64,000 nt of DNA from JACQFK01 sp964619955 (GTDB lineage Bacteria; Planctomycetota; MHYJ01; JACPRB01): positions 143,379 to 207,378 of the forward strand of contig CAZUJF010000006.1 in NCBI GenBank assembly GCA_964619955.1, read 5' to 3'. The notes below the pieces were generated by a model. The model saw nothing but the letters and a program-made list of their open reading frames with translations. It did no database searches and was not told the origin of the DNA. This document shows, in pieces, positions 1-8,299 of the stretch. The position numbers were made by a program, and so were the translations under genes. Numbering within the stretch: the stretch's first letter is position 1; every line of letters begins with the position of its first letter.

Positions 1-2640
1 GTGCGGGGCCGGCTTCGCTCCCAGGAGGAGGTCTGGGTCGTGCGGTCGTTCCTCGAGATCTACCGCCCGATGCTGGAGTTCTTCATCCGCCGGCCGGACG
101 TGATCGTGGTCATCACGGGAGCTTTGCTGCTGATCGGCCTCCCCATCTTCCCCAGGAAAGTCCCCTGGGTATTCTTCGTCGTTCTGGTCCCCTTCATCGT
201 CGCGGCGACCGTGATGTTCATGGCGAAGCGAAAGCTCGTGTGCGGGGGCATCCTGCTGGTCGTCGCCCTGGCGTCGTTCCGCTTCCTGAAACCCCTCGGC
301 GAGGAGTTCATGCCCCCGCTCGACGAGCTTTCGATCATGGACATGCCCGTCACGACGCCCAACGCCAACATCACCCAGGTCGCCGAGAACCTCAAGGAGC
401 GCAACAGCCTGCTCCGAACATTCCCGGAGGTCCACCAGGTGGTGGGCAAGGCCGGCCGTGCCGAAACCCCCACGGATCCCGCCCCGATCGACATGGTGGA
501 GACGGTCATCACGCTGCGCCCCGGGGCCTGGTGGCCCAAGCGCAAGGTGAACTACGACGATGTCACGACCGAGGCCGCGGGGGTGGCCCGGGCGCTCGTG
601 ACGGCGGGGATCCTAAAGCCCCTCTCGGACGCCGATCTCAAGGAGTTCGCCAACACGATTTCGATGGAAGCCTCCGTTCGATTCGATCAAACCATGCGCG
701 ACCTCGCCGCCCGGAGGTTTTCGGAGTACGTCCCCGACAAGGGCCGCGAACTCGTCATCGAACTCAAGACGGCCCTCCTGGACTTCCTGCGAGAGAAGGG
801 CGTTCTTGGTAGGGATCCCGGGGCGGCGGCGTGGGCGTCCCTTGAGGAGCGGCTGGCGGAGCGTTATGGTCCGCTTTTTGATGAACACATCCTGCAAGAG
901 GATGTGGCCCGCCTGGTGCGCCGCCTGGTTGATTTCCTCGCGGAGAAGGGGGCGGTTGAGCCGGCGCCCGACCTTTTGGTCGAGCCGAAGAGCGCGGTCT
1001 CGCAAATCCTGGACCCTCTGCGCTCGATCGGAGGTGTGGAGAGACCCGGTCTCTTCGAACAGTTCCGGCTCCGGCTCGAGGCGCGCCACGACCAGCTCAT
1101 GCGGGCGCGGGTGAAACATCTCAATTGGGAGATCGCGGACCAGGCCGCCTTCACGCTGGCCTGGTTTCTCATCGAAGAGGCGGTCGCCAAAAGCACGCCC
1201 GCACGTGCAGCGCCTCCCGAAGAACTCCGGAGGATCCGCGACGAACGGGTGAAGGCGGCCGGCAAAGGGCCTCACCTGTTCCGGAAGCAGAAGAGTGACC
1301 TGGTCAAGGAGATGGACAGCGAACTCCAGGTCCCCGGATGGGGGAACATATGGACCCAGCCCATCATCAACCGGGTAGACATGCTCGCGACGGGCGTCCG
1401 GACGATGATCGGAGTGAAGATCTTTGGGGACAACCTGGAGGTCATCCAGAAGGTTTCTTCGGACGTCGCCGCAGTCCTCAAGCAGGTGAAGGGGGCGGTC
1501 GACGTGCTGCCCGATCAGATCGTCGGCGAGAACTATCTCGAGATCCGGATCGACCGCGAACGTGCCTCGCGTTATGGCGTGAACGTCGAGGACGTCCAGA
1601 ACGTGATTGAAGTGGCGCTCGGCGGCAAGGAGATCACAATGACGGTCGAGGGCCGGGAGCGCTACCCGGTCCGCGTGCGTTATCCCCGGGAGTGGCTGGA
1701 TGCCGAGCGCGTGAAAAACGTTCTCGTTCCGGTCATGGGAGGGGGCGTCGATCAGGGCGCGGCTATGGCCGGCATGGAGGCGAAACCCGCTTCGACCCCA
1801 ACCGCGGAGAGCATGAAGTCGGAGGGAGGCCGCCTCCGGCAGATCCCGCTGTTGCTTGTAGCGGACGTCGAAGTGACGACGGGCCCGAGCATGATCAAGA
1901 GTGAAAACGGCCTCCTGCGGTCGTACGTCCAGCTCAACGTCCGGGACCGCGACATCGTGGGGTTCGTCGAGGAGGCGCAGCGGGCGGTCGACTCCCAGGT
2001 GAAACTTCCCGCGGGATACTATTTGGAATGGAGCGGACAGTTCGAGCACCAGGTGCGGGCGCAGAAGACTCTGACGATCGTTTTCCCGATCGTGGTGGCG
2101 GTCATCTTCACCATCCTCTACCTGACCTACAAAGACGTCGCCGACACGCTCATGATGTTTCTGTCCGTCCCGGGTGCGATTGCGGGGGCGGCGATCTTCC
2201 AGGCGGTCTGGGGCCATAACTTTTCGGTGGCCGTCTGGGTGGGCTTCATCGCCATCTTCGGCATGGCGGCCGAGACGGGGGTGGTCATGCTGGTGTACCT
2301 GCGCGAGGCGATCGAGAAGCGGGGTGGCATCGAAGGGATCAAGAGCGAGGAGGACATCAAGGCGGCGGTGATGGACGGAGCGGTGCATCGGCTACGTCCC
2401 AAACTGCTGACGGAGGGGGCGACCATCATCTCGCTCGTGCCGCTCCTCTGGGCGACCGGAGTCGGGGCCGAGTTCATGGGGCCCATGGCGGTTCCGATCC
2501 TGGGCGGCACACTCGTGGCGGATGAGGTGATCGACATCTTCCTGCCGGTGCTCTTCTACCACGAGCGGGTGCGCCGCTGGAGGAAATTCAAGGCGCGCGA
2601 GGCGGCGGCTGTTCCGTCGCCGGCGACGACGTTTGTCTAG
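1..2640 (+). CDS. cusA: CusA-type Cu/Ag efflux RND transporter, C-terminal part (5' end outside window)
   Basis: Inner-membrane proton-driven pump of a tripartite Cus/Czc-type efflux complex. The N-terminal half, including the TM4 proton-relay motif, lies upstream of base 1, so the GTG at base 1 is not taken as the real start. The motif DMLATGV, a segment TGPSMIKSEN (CusA has TGPSMLKTEN), and the TM stretch AAETGVVMLVYL close to the CusA AAEFGVVMLMYL support the Cu/Ag (HME4) branch. A stretch of about 260 residues (roughly residues 180-440), rich in charged helices, is inserted in the periplasmic domain where CusA has only a short linker, and there is a second small Met-containing insert near residue 580. 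The next gene is a YHS lipoprotein 17 bases downstream. Confidence 0.9.
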   Translation: MRGRLRSQEEVWVVRSFLEIYRPMLEFFIRRPDVIVVITGALLLIGLPIFPRKVPWVFFVVLVPFIVAATVMFMAKRKLVCGGILLVVALASFRFLKPLGEEFMPPLDELSIMDMPVTTPNANITQVAENLKERNSLLRTFPEVHQVVGKAGRAETPTDPAPIDMVETVITLRPGAWWPKRKVNYDDVTTEAAGVARALVTAGILKPLSDADLKEFANTISMEASVRFDQTMRDLAARRFSEYVPDKGRELVIELKTALLDFLREKGVLGRDPGAAAWASLEERLAERYGPLFDEHILQEDVARLVRRLVDFLAEKGAVEPAPDLLVEPKSAVSQILDPLRSIGGVERPGLFEQFRLRLEARHDQLMRARVKHLNWEIADQAAFTLAWFLIEEAVAKSTPARAAPPEELRRIRDERVKAAGKGPHLFRKQKSDLVKEMDSELQVPGWGNIWTQPIINRVDMLATGVRTMIGVKIFGDNLEVIQKVSSDVAAVLKQVKGAVDVLPDQIVGENYLEIRIDRERASRYGVNVEDVQNVIEVALGGKEITMTVEGRERYPVRVRYPREWLDAERVKNVLVPVMGGGVDQGAAMAGMEAKPASTPTAESMKSEGGRLRQIPLLLVADVEVTTGPSMIKSENGLLRSYVQLNVRDRDIVGFVEEAQRAVDSQVKLPAGYYLEWSGQFEHQVRAQKTLTIVFPIVVAVIFTILYLTYKDVADTLMMFLSVPGAIAGAAIFQAVWGHNFSVAVWVGFIAIFGMAAETGVVMLVYLREAIEKRGGIEGIKSEEDIKAAVMDGAVHRLRPKLLTEGATIISLVPLLWATGVGAEFMGPMAVPILGGTLVADEVIDIFLPVLFYHERVRRWRKFKAREAAAVPSPATTFV

Positions 2641-2657
2641 AGTGAAAGGAGAATGCG

Positions 2658-2972
2658 ATGAGACTCTGGATGCTGGTGTTACCCCTGCTTCTGGCGGCCT
2701 GTGATTCGAAGGGCGACGGCCCCGGTCCCGCGAACCCTGGAGCGGTCGTCGACCGGGCCAAGGATCCGGTTTGCGGCATGATGGTCGACAAGGCCGGGTC
2801 CCTGAAGACGGTGCATGAGAAGTCGACCTATTATTTCTGCGCGGACGACTGCCTCAAGAAGTTTCAGGCCGAGCCGGCGAAACACGCGTCCCCCTGCGCC
2901 TGCGGGAAGACCTCGAAGAAGTGTCCGTGCGGCCACTGCGGCACGAAAGGGGACACCTGCGATTGCAGTTGA
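2658..2972 (+). CDS. YHS-domain lipoprotein with Cys-rich tail
   Basis: Predicted exported lipoprotein of 104 residues. A short hydrophobic signal ends in a lipobox (LLAAC, Cys at about residue 13). Residues 32-75 form a YHS domain: DPVCGMMVDK, then YYFCADDC and a K-F-x4-P pattern. YHS domains are small metal-binding modules common beside copper pumps. The last 25 residues hold seven cysteines in CxC and CxxC-like arrangements (CACGK, CPCGHCG, CDCS), suggesting soft-metal binding. AAGGAG lies 8 bases before the ATG. It directly follows the CusA gene, so it probably hands metal to the pump or buffers it in the periplasm; that role is inference. Confidence 0.8.
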   Translation: MRLWMLVLPLLLAACDSKGDGPGPANPGAVVDRAKDPVCGMMVDKAGSLKTVHEKSTYYFCADDCLKKFQAEPAKHASPCACGKTSKKCPCGHCGTKGDTCDCS

Positions 2973-3059
2973 GGGTAGAGTGGACGCGATCATACAGAGC
3001 TGTGGCGATCTGTTGGTGTGAGCCGTGGGGCCGGGTTTCCCGTATCAACAGAGGAACGC

Positions 3060-3659
3060 ATGTTGCCAACGCAACGGAGATGGCTGTACTCGGGGCTCGT
3101 GGTCCTGGCCTGCGGGGGCCTCGCGCTCTTTCATAACCAGCTGCTGGCCCTTCTGGTGGCAGCCCCCCACGGCACCCTGTCCGTTGCCGTCGGAGACAAG
3201 GTGCCAGACTTTACCGTCATCGATGTGGAGGGGAAAGCCTGGAAGCTGAGCGATCTTCAAAAACGTACGGTGTCGGGTGTCGTGAGCCTGACCTTCTGGT
3301 GCACGTTTTGCCACAGCTGCCGGATGATGGACGCCCGCTTCCAGAAGGTGGCGGAGGAATTCAAGGACAAGGCCTCGATCTTGGGGATCGATGCAAGCGC
3401 GGCCGATACCGCGAAGAGGGTCGAGGCCTTCGCCCGGGAGAAGAACTTCTCCGTAGCGGTGTTCATGGATGCGGATGGAAAGATAGCGAACCTTTTCGGC
3501 ATTCGCTTGACCACCACCACCGTCGTGATCGACAAAGCGGGCGTCCTTCGCTACCGCGGCCAGTTCGGCGTTGAGGAGAGCCCCCACGCCCAGAACGCGC
3601 TTCGGGCGGTCCTCGACGGCCAGGAGGTCGCCGTCAAGGAGACGGCCCCCGCGGGGTGA
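3060..3659 (+). CDS. Membrane-anchored TlpA/redoxin-family thioredoxin-like protein
   Basis: A 199-residue protein with an N-terminal signal anchor (about residues 8-30) and a thioredoxin-fold redoxin domain from about residue 45 (GDKVPDFTVID). The active site lies in FWCTFCHSC, where CHSC is the CxxC pair; the cis-Pro region reads differently from classical TlpA (RLTTTTVVIDKAG). Members reduce periplasmic disulfides or deliver copper. An in-frame GTG lies 42 bases upstream, but the ATG at 3060 has GAGGAA seven bases before it and starts just before the hydrophobic segment, so it is preferred. It sits between a YHS lipoprotein and a hairpin terminator. A role in keeping the Cys-rich metal-binding lipoproteins reduced is plausible but inferred. 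Confidence 0.75.
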   Translation: MLPTQRRWLYSGLVVLACGGLALFHNQLLALLVAAPHGTLSVAVGDKVPDFTVIDVEGKAWKLSDLQKRTVSGVVSLTFWCTFCHSCRMMDARFQKVAEEFKDKASILGIDASAADTAKRVEAFAREKNFSVAVFMDADGKIANLFGIRLTTTTVVIDKAGVLRYRGQFGVEESPHAQNALRAVLDGQEVAVKETAPAG

Positions 3660-3743
3660 GTCTTGCTCAGGAAATAGCCCCCGTGCGGGGCTTCAAAACC
3701 GATGCGCTCTGACGGCACAGCGTCCCCTCGGGAAAGGGGGCGG

Positions 3744-3783
3744 CCGCTGGCCCGACTCGTGGGCCAGCGGGAATCCCGTTTTC
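3744..3783. terminator. Bidirectional hairpin terminator
   Basis: A perfect 10-bp stem CCGCTGGCCC / GGGCCAGCGG around a 7-base loop (3744-3770), followed by a short T run (GTTTT, 3779-3783). It lies between the convergent redoxin gene (+) and the small Cys-rich lipoprotein gene (-), where a shared terminator is expected. Confidence 0.65.
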
Positions 3784-3785
3784 AA

Positions 3786-3989
3786 TTAACGCTTGAGTGG
3801 GACGCACTCCGGGCACTCCGGAGGGCTCTTGCGGCAATCCACTTCCTTGCCGTTGACGGCACAGAAGATGCGGGGCGGCTGAGCCTTTTGGGCGGACACG
3901 CCGAATCTGCAGTCGTCGCAGGGCATGCCCGACTTGGACATGCTGCACGAAGCAAGCACAGCCATGGCCAGTGAAACCACCGTGATCAT
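3786..3989 (-). CDS. Small Cys-rich lipoprotein
   Basis: A 67-residue predicted lipoprotein. The ATG at 3989 begins a hydrophobic signal ending in LASC (lipobox Cys at residue 15). The mature part has seven cysteines, including CDDC and a C-x5-C-x2-C tail motif (CRKSPPECPEC), typical of a soft-metal-binding peptide. A longer open frame extends upstream to 4202, but only the 3989 start gives a signal peptide, with GGGAAG about 10 bases before it. It is convergent with the redoxin gene and its start overlaps a YHS gene fragment on the other strand. Small exported Cys-rich proteins recur in this metal island; the function is inferred from composition and place. Confidence 0.55.
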   Translation of the reverse strand: MITVVSLAMAVLASCSMSKSGMPCDDCRFGVSAQKAQPPRIFCAVNGKEVDCRKSPPECPECVPLKR

Positions 3990-4133
3990 TTCGCGACGCT
4001 TCCCGTCTGCGCCATGATGATCGACAAGTCCGCGTCGAAGGCGCACGAGGAGTACAAGGGCGGGCACTACTATTTCTGCTCGACCGAGTGTCACACGAAG
4101 TTCAAGGCCGCGCCTGAAAAATACGCGAAGTAA
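3990..4133 (+). pseudogene. YHS-domain gene remnant
   Basis: Translation of this frame gives LPVCAMMIDK, then YYFCSTECHTKF and PEKYAK before a TAA stop. This is a near-complete YHS domain matching the lipoprotein at 2658 (DPVCGMMVDK, YYFCADDC). No signal peptide or Shine-Dalgarno precedes it: the frame is closed by a TGA at 3972-3974 and the only ATG codons (4014, 4017) start inside the domain. Its 5' part is overlapped by the oppositely oriented lipoprotein start. It looks like the 3' end of a lost YHS lipoprotein gene. Expression from ATG 4014 as a 39-residue peptide cannot be excluded. Confidence 0.6.
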
Positions 4134-4216
4134 TCGATCTAGCGAAGCCGGGAGGGGATCCGCCTTGGGAGGATCCCCTTTCGGCTCCCCCCCCCGACCC
4201 ATCTCGGAGTGAGTGT

Positions 4217-6229
4217 ATGAAGCCTTGGGAACTCCACCCAGCCCTGGTCCATTTCCCGATCGCCTTTTTCCTGGCGGGCATGGCCGCCGACCTTTGGGCG
4301 CTTCGAAAGACCCGGGAGAGTCTGACGCGAACGGCCGCGGGGCTTTACCTGGCCGGAGTCGTGACCTCCATCCCGGCCGTCGCGGCGGGGATTCTCGCCT
4401 GGTACACGGTTCCGCATGCCGACGGAGTCCACGATCTCATGCTTTGGCACCCGATCGTCGCGCTCGCGTGCGTGGCGGTCTTCAGCGTCCTGGCCATCGT
4501 GAGATGGAAACAGCGGGCCTGCCGCGCACGGCCGCTTTCCTGGGTTCTCGGTTCGACCGGTACCGTGCTGCTTTTTGTGGCGGGGTATATGGGGAGCACC
4601 CTCGTTTACAAGGGCGGCGTGGGTATCGAAATGGCCGGCGGAGTTCAAAGCGGTGGCCATGGACATGGCGGCGCCAAGGAGCAAGCCGACACCAAGGGAC
4701 AAGACGGCAACAAGGAACATCCCGGCGGCCACGAGCAAGCGGGCGACAAGAAGCCAGCTGACGTCAGAGGGCAGAACGTCAGCAAGGAACATGCTGGCGG
4801 CCACGAACAGGGCGGGGGTAAGAAGCCAGCGGGTGCCAAGGAGCAAGCCGACGTCAAAGGGCAGGGCAGCAGCAAGGGACATGCTGGCGGTCATGAGCAG
4901 GGTGGGGACAAGAAGCCGGCGGACGCCAAGGAGCAAGCTGGCGGCGAGGGGAAAGACGGCAACAAGGAACATGGCGGTGGCCACGAGAAAGCGGGCGGTA
5001 AGGAGCAGGGCGGTACAAAGCAGAGTCCGGCGTCGGGACCCGCGGGTTACGCCCCGACCGTGACGCCGAACGGCACCCTTCTTCCTTGGGTCATGAAGGA
5101 CGGAGTCAAGGAGTTCCACCTCATCGCCGAGCCCGTGCTCCGCGAGTTCGCCCCGGGAATGAAGGTCAAGTGCTGGGGCTACAACGGCCAGACACCGGGA
5201 CCCACGATCGAAGCTGTCGAGGGCGACCGCGTCAGGATCCTGGTCACGAACAAGCTCCCGGAGCACACCACGGTCCATTGGCATGGCGTGCTCCTCCCCA
5301 ACGGCATGGACGGCGTGGGCGGTCTCAACCAGCCGCACATCAAGCCGGGAGAGACGTACGCCTACGAGTTCACCCTCCGCCAGCACGGCACGCAGATGTA
5401 CCACCCCCATGCGGACGAGATGGTCCAGATGGCGGTCGGCATGATGGGGATGTTCGTCATTCATCCCAAGAAACCGGAGGGGCCGAGGATCGACCGGGAC
5501 TTCAGCATCATGCTCCACGAGTGGGCAGTCCACCCCGGGACCTATCGCCCCGATCCGTCGATCATGGTGGACTTCAACCTGTTCACCTTCAACAGCAAGG
5601 TGTTTCCCGCGATCGATCCGCTCGTCATCAAGACCGGAGAACGAGTACGGATCCGGATCGGGAACCTGAGCATGGACGACCACCCCATTCACCTGCACGG
5701 GTATTCCTTCAAGGTGACGGGCACGGACGGAGGGCCGGTCCCCGAGAGCGCCCGCTGGCCTGAAACGACCGTGCTGGTACCCACGGGAAGCACCCGGGAC
5801 ATCGAGTTCGTCGCGGACGCTCCCGGGGACTGGGCTTTCCACTGCCACCGATCCCACCACACGATGAACCCCATGGGCCACGGCATCCCGAACCTGATGG
5901 GGGTCAACCAGAAGGGCCTCGAAGGGAAGATCAAGGCCATGCTCCCCGGCTACATGGCCATGGGAGAAAAGGGGATGAGCGAAATGCAGGACATGGCCAA
6001 ACACATGCCGGGCCCCAAGAACACGCTCCCCATGATGATGGGCATGGGCCCGTTCGGAAACCTCGAAATGGGGGGCATGTTCACGGTGGTCAAGGTTCGC
6101 GACGGGATCACCTCCTTGGCCGACCCGGGCTGGTACACGCAGCCTGCAGGGACGTCGCCAAGCCTGCTCAAAGATGGAAAATCTGAGGCTCCCAAGGAAG
6201 GCCCCAAGAGCGAACACAAAAATCACTAG
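4217..6229 (+). CDS. Two-domain multicopper oxidase fused to DUF2231 membrane domain
   Basis: A 670-residue fusion. Residues 1-140 are a DUF2231-type four-helix membrane domain (LHPALVHFPIAFF at the start). Residues 150-280 are a hydrophilic linker built from about four Gly/His/Lys-rich repeats (unit like KEHAGGHEQGGDKKPAD). From about 300 on there are two cupredoxin domains with all copper-ligand motifs: HWHG (354), HPHADE (396), HPIHLHG (489) and HCHRSHHTMNPM (542, type-1 Cys plus axial Met). Only two cupredoxin domains are visible, so it resembles two-domain laccases, and a Met-rich stretch follows at about 575-620. The cupredoxin part should face the periplasm, where such enzymes oxidise Cu(I) or phenols. 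GGAG precedes the ATG by about 7 bases. Confidence 0.85.
   Translation: MKPWELHPALVHFPIAFFLAGMAADLWALRKTRESLTRTAAGLYLAGVVTSIPAVAAGILAWYTVPHADGVHDLMLWHPIVALACVAVFSVLAIVRWKQRACRARPLSWVLGSTGTVLLFVAGYMGSTLVYKGGVGIEMAGGVQSGGHGHGGAKEQADTKGQDGNKEHPGGHEQAGDKKPADVRGQNVSKEHAGGHEQGGGKKPAGAKEQADVKGQGSSKGHAGGHEQGGDKKPADAKEQAGGEGKDGNKEHGGGHEKAGGKEQGGTKQSPASGPAGYAPTVTPNGTLLPWVMKDGVKEFHLIAEPVLREFAPGMKVKCWGYNGQTPGPTIEAVEGDRVRILVTNKLPEHTTVHWHGVLLPNGMDGVGGLNQPHIKPGETYAYEFTLRQHGTQMYHPHADEMVQMAVGMMGMFVIHPKKPEGPRIDRDFSIMLHEWAVHPGTYRPDPSIMVDFNLFTFNSKVFPAIDPLVIKTGERVRIRIGNLSMDDHPIHLHGYSFKVTGTDGGPVPESARWPETTVLVPTGSTRDIEFVADAPGDWAFHCHRSHHTMNPMGHGIPNLMGVNQKGLEGKIKAMLPGYMAMGEKGMSEMQDMAKHMPGPKNTLPMMMGMGPFGNLEMGGMFTVVKVRDGITSLADPGWYTQPAGTSPSLLKDGKSEAPKEGPKSEHKNH
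4675..5012 (+). repeat. In-gene tandem repeats encoding a Gly/His/Lys linker
   Basis: About four imperfect units of roughly 75-90 bases, each encoding variants of AGGHEQGGDKKPADAKEQ. Related units occur in the next gene at about 6436-6562, with nearly identical DNA stretches (for example GACGGCAACAAGGAACAT). They show as periodic GGCCACGAGCA and AAGAAGCC blocks. Confidence 0.7.
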
Positions 6230-6256
6230 ACGGAAGGATCCATAAAGGAGTTCCTC

Positions 6257-6835
6257 ATGACGCGATATGTTCTCGGACTGATCGCGGCCCTGTTGGCCGG
6301 ATGCTCGGTCGAACCGGCACCCTTGATCACGATTGCGCAGGGGCACCCGGGCAACGCCGATTCGGGAGCCGTCGCCTACGTTCCTCCTGCCAACCCCTTC
6401 AAGGGAGACGTTCCGGCGGCCGTTCCGCCCGGCGGGGGCAAGGAGGCGCACGAAGGCCACGAGCAAGGTGACGGCAAGAAGCCAGCTGCCGGCAAGGAAC
6501 AAGCCGACGGCAAGGCGCAGGACGGCAACAAGGAACATGCCGGAGGCCACGAGCAGAGCCCGCAAGGCCAGGCCGGGCCCAAGAAGGACTATCCCCTCGA
6601 CGTTTGTATCGTATCGGGTGAGAAACTGGGGTCGATGGGCAAGCCCGCGGTCCTCACGCACGAGGGACGCGAAGTCCGCTTCTGCTGTCCGGCTTGCATT
6701 CCCAAGTTCAAGGAGGATCCGGCCAAGTACCTGAAGAAGCTGGACGATGCGGAGAAGAACCCGAAGCCCGCCGAGAAGAAGGATGCCGACAAGGCGGCGC
6801 CCCCGAAGAAGCACGATCACGAGGGGAAGCCATGA
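6257..6835 (+). CDS. Lipoprotein with His-rich linker and YHS-like Cys domain
   Basis: A 192-residue predicted lipoprotein (lipobox LLAGC, Cys at residue 16). Residues 60-105 repeat the Gly/His/Lys linker of the preceding multicopper oxidase. Residues 113-160 form a YHS-like domain with C-x-VSGEKLGSMGKP, then FCCPACIPKFKEDPAKY; the first motif is DVCIVSGEK instead of DPVCGM, and CCPAC carries the second cysteine cluster. The C-terminal 35 residues are Lys/Asp/His-rich. AAGGAG lies 8 bases before the ATG, and the stop overlaps the start of the outer-membrane-factor gene (ATGA). This suggests a periplasmic metal carrier serving the oxidase or pump. Confidence 0.7.
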   Translation: MTRYVLGLIAALLAGCSVEPAPLITIAQGHPGNADSGAVAYVPPANPFKGDVPAAVPPGGGKEAHEGHEQGDGKKPAAGKEQADGKAQDGNKEHAGGHEQSPQGQAGPKKDYPLDVCIVSGEKLGSMGKPAVLTHEGREVRFCCPACIPKFKEDPAKYLKKLDDAEKNPKPAEKKDADKAAPPKKHDHEGKP

Positions 6836-8190
6836 AAACGGCCGTTCTCGTGATCACGCTCGTGGCCGGAGTCATGGGATGCGCCTCCGTCCCGGCGGAG
6901 GCCGGCTTCCCCGACGTCCAGGCGCTCGCCCAGGAGCGCGTAGGCGTCCGGCTTCACTGGATACGGGGAACGCCCGAGGATGCCGAAGTCGACAAGAAGG
7001 TTCGCGAGCTGCTCGCCGGCCCCCTCACGGTTGATGCCGCTGTTCAGGTCGCGCTTCTCAATAACCGCGGGCTCCAGGCAACCTATGAAGAACTGGGGAT
7101 TGCGCAGGCAGATCTCGTTCAAGCCGGACTCCTGAAAAACCCCGTTTTAGGCGGGGCCATCCGCTTTCCGACGGGATCTTCCGGCACCACCAACTTCGAA
7201 TTCGATCTGCTGGGGAGCTTCCTCGAGCTTCTGTTCCTGCCCGCGCGCAAGCAGGTGGCCGCCCTCGGGTTCGAAGAGGCGAAGCTGCGGGTCACGCACG
7301 CGGTCCTCAATCTCGCCGCCGAGACGCGGTCCGCCTACTTTGCCGCGATCGCCGCACGCCAGGTGGCGGACATGCGAAAGCTCGTGGCCCGGTCGGCCGA
7401 GGCGTCCGCGGAGTTTGCCAAGAGGGTCCACGATGCCGGGAATCTGAGTGAACTCGACGTGACGCTTGAGCGCACCTCGTACGAGCAGGCCCGCGTCGTC
7501 TGGTCGCGCGCCGAATCGACCGCCGTCGAACTGAGGGAACGGCTCACTCGGCTGATGGGCCTTTGGGGCGAGGGCGTGCATTGGAAGGCCCCCGAGCGCC
7601 TTCCCGATGTTCCCGCTGAAGAGCTGCCGCTTGAACGCGCGGAAGGTCTGGCGATCTCACGCCGGCTGGATTTCAGGGCAGCGCTCCGCGAGGTCCAGGG
7701 TATGGCGGCGGCTCTCGGACTGACCCAACAAGAGCGATGGTTCGGCGGTGATGTGCACTTGGGCGCGGGCGCGCAGAGGGAGACGAATGGCGATTGGGCG
7801 GTCGGCCCGGCCCTCTCCGTCCAGATCCCGGTCTTCGATCAGGGACAGGCCCGGATCGCCCGGGGTGAAGCCTTCCTCCGGCAGCAAGAACACCGCCTGA
7901 CGGCGCTCGCCGTAGACATCCGGTCCCAGGTGCGGAGCCTTCGCGATCGATTGATGAGGGAACGGTACCAGATCGAGCACTACCTTAAGGTCATCATCCC
8001 CCTGCGGGAACGGGCCGTCGCCCTCATGCAGGAGCGCTACAACTTCATGCTGGCGGGAACTCCCGAACTCCTTCAGGCCAAGAGCCACGAGTTTGATACC
8101 TACCACGAGTACATCGAAGTAGTCCGGGACTATTGGGTCACGCGGTCGGATTTCATCCACGCGATCGGCGGTGCGGCTACCGAGAAGTGA
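6832..8190 (+). CDS. TolC/CusC-family outer-membrane efflux lipoprotein
   Basis: A 452-residue outer-membrane factor, the exit duct of an RND efflux complex. The ATG at 6832 overlaps the previous stop by ATGA and starts a lipoprotein signal (GVMGC, Cys at residue 17), as in CusC/CzcC. Two OEP repeats are visible: about 65-260 (LTVDAAVQVALLNNR, then YEELGIAQADLVQAGLLKNP) and about 265-445 (long helices ending near ERYNFMLAGTPELLQAK). It is co-oriented with the CusA, YHS and multicopper-oxidase genes and probably serves the first pump. An open frame extends upstream inside the preceding gene but lacks a signal peptide. Confidence 0.85.
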   Translation: MKTAVLVITLVAGVMGCASVPAEAGFPDVQALAQERVGVRLHWIRGTPEDAEVDKKVRELLAGPLTVDAAVQVALLNNRGLQATYEELGIAQADLVQAGLLKNPVLGGAIRFPTGSSGTTNFEFDLLGSFLELLFLPARKQVAALGFEEAKLRVTHAVLNLAAETRSAYFAAIAARQVADMRKLVARSAEASAEFAKRVHDAGNLSELDVTLERTSYEQARVVWSRAESTAVELRERLTRLMGLWGEGVHWKAPERLPDVPAEELPLERAEGLAISRRLDFRAALREVQGMAAALGLTQQERWFGGDVHLGAGAQRETNGDWAVGPALSVQIPVFDQGQARIARGEAFLRQQEHRLTALAVDIRSQVRSLRDRLMRERYQIEHYLKVIIPLRERAVALMQERYNFMLAGTPELLQAKSHEFDTYHEYIEVVRDYWVTRSDFIHAIGGAATEK

Positions 8191-8299
8191 TGCCGGAGGA
8201 AGTGTCGGGGCCGACGAGTAGGTGCACCAATTCAGCCGGGATAAGATGCACCAGTGGTTCTTCTTCCCCTCCTTGTCCTACCAGTTGAATATACTTCCG

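Noticed and set aside
613..2388. A 591-codon minus-strand frame opposite the CusA insertion
   Set aside because: It suggested that the insert might be an unrelated gene, but the plus-strand protein runs in one frame through the insert with flanking RND motifs on both sides.
4675..5012. CRISPR-like periodicity
   Set aside because: The repeats are in-frame coding units of a Gly/His/Lys linker, diverged and without unique spacers.
4139..6820. An 893-codon minus-strand frame opposite the multicopper oxidase
   Set aside because: The oxidase copper motifs are unmistakable on the plus strand; the antisense frame is repetitive Leu/Arg sequence.
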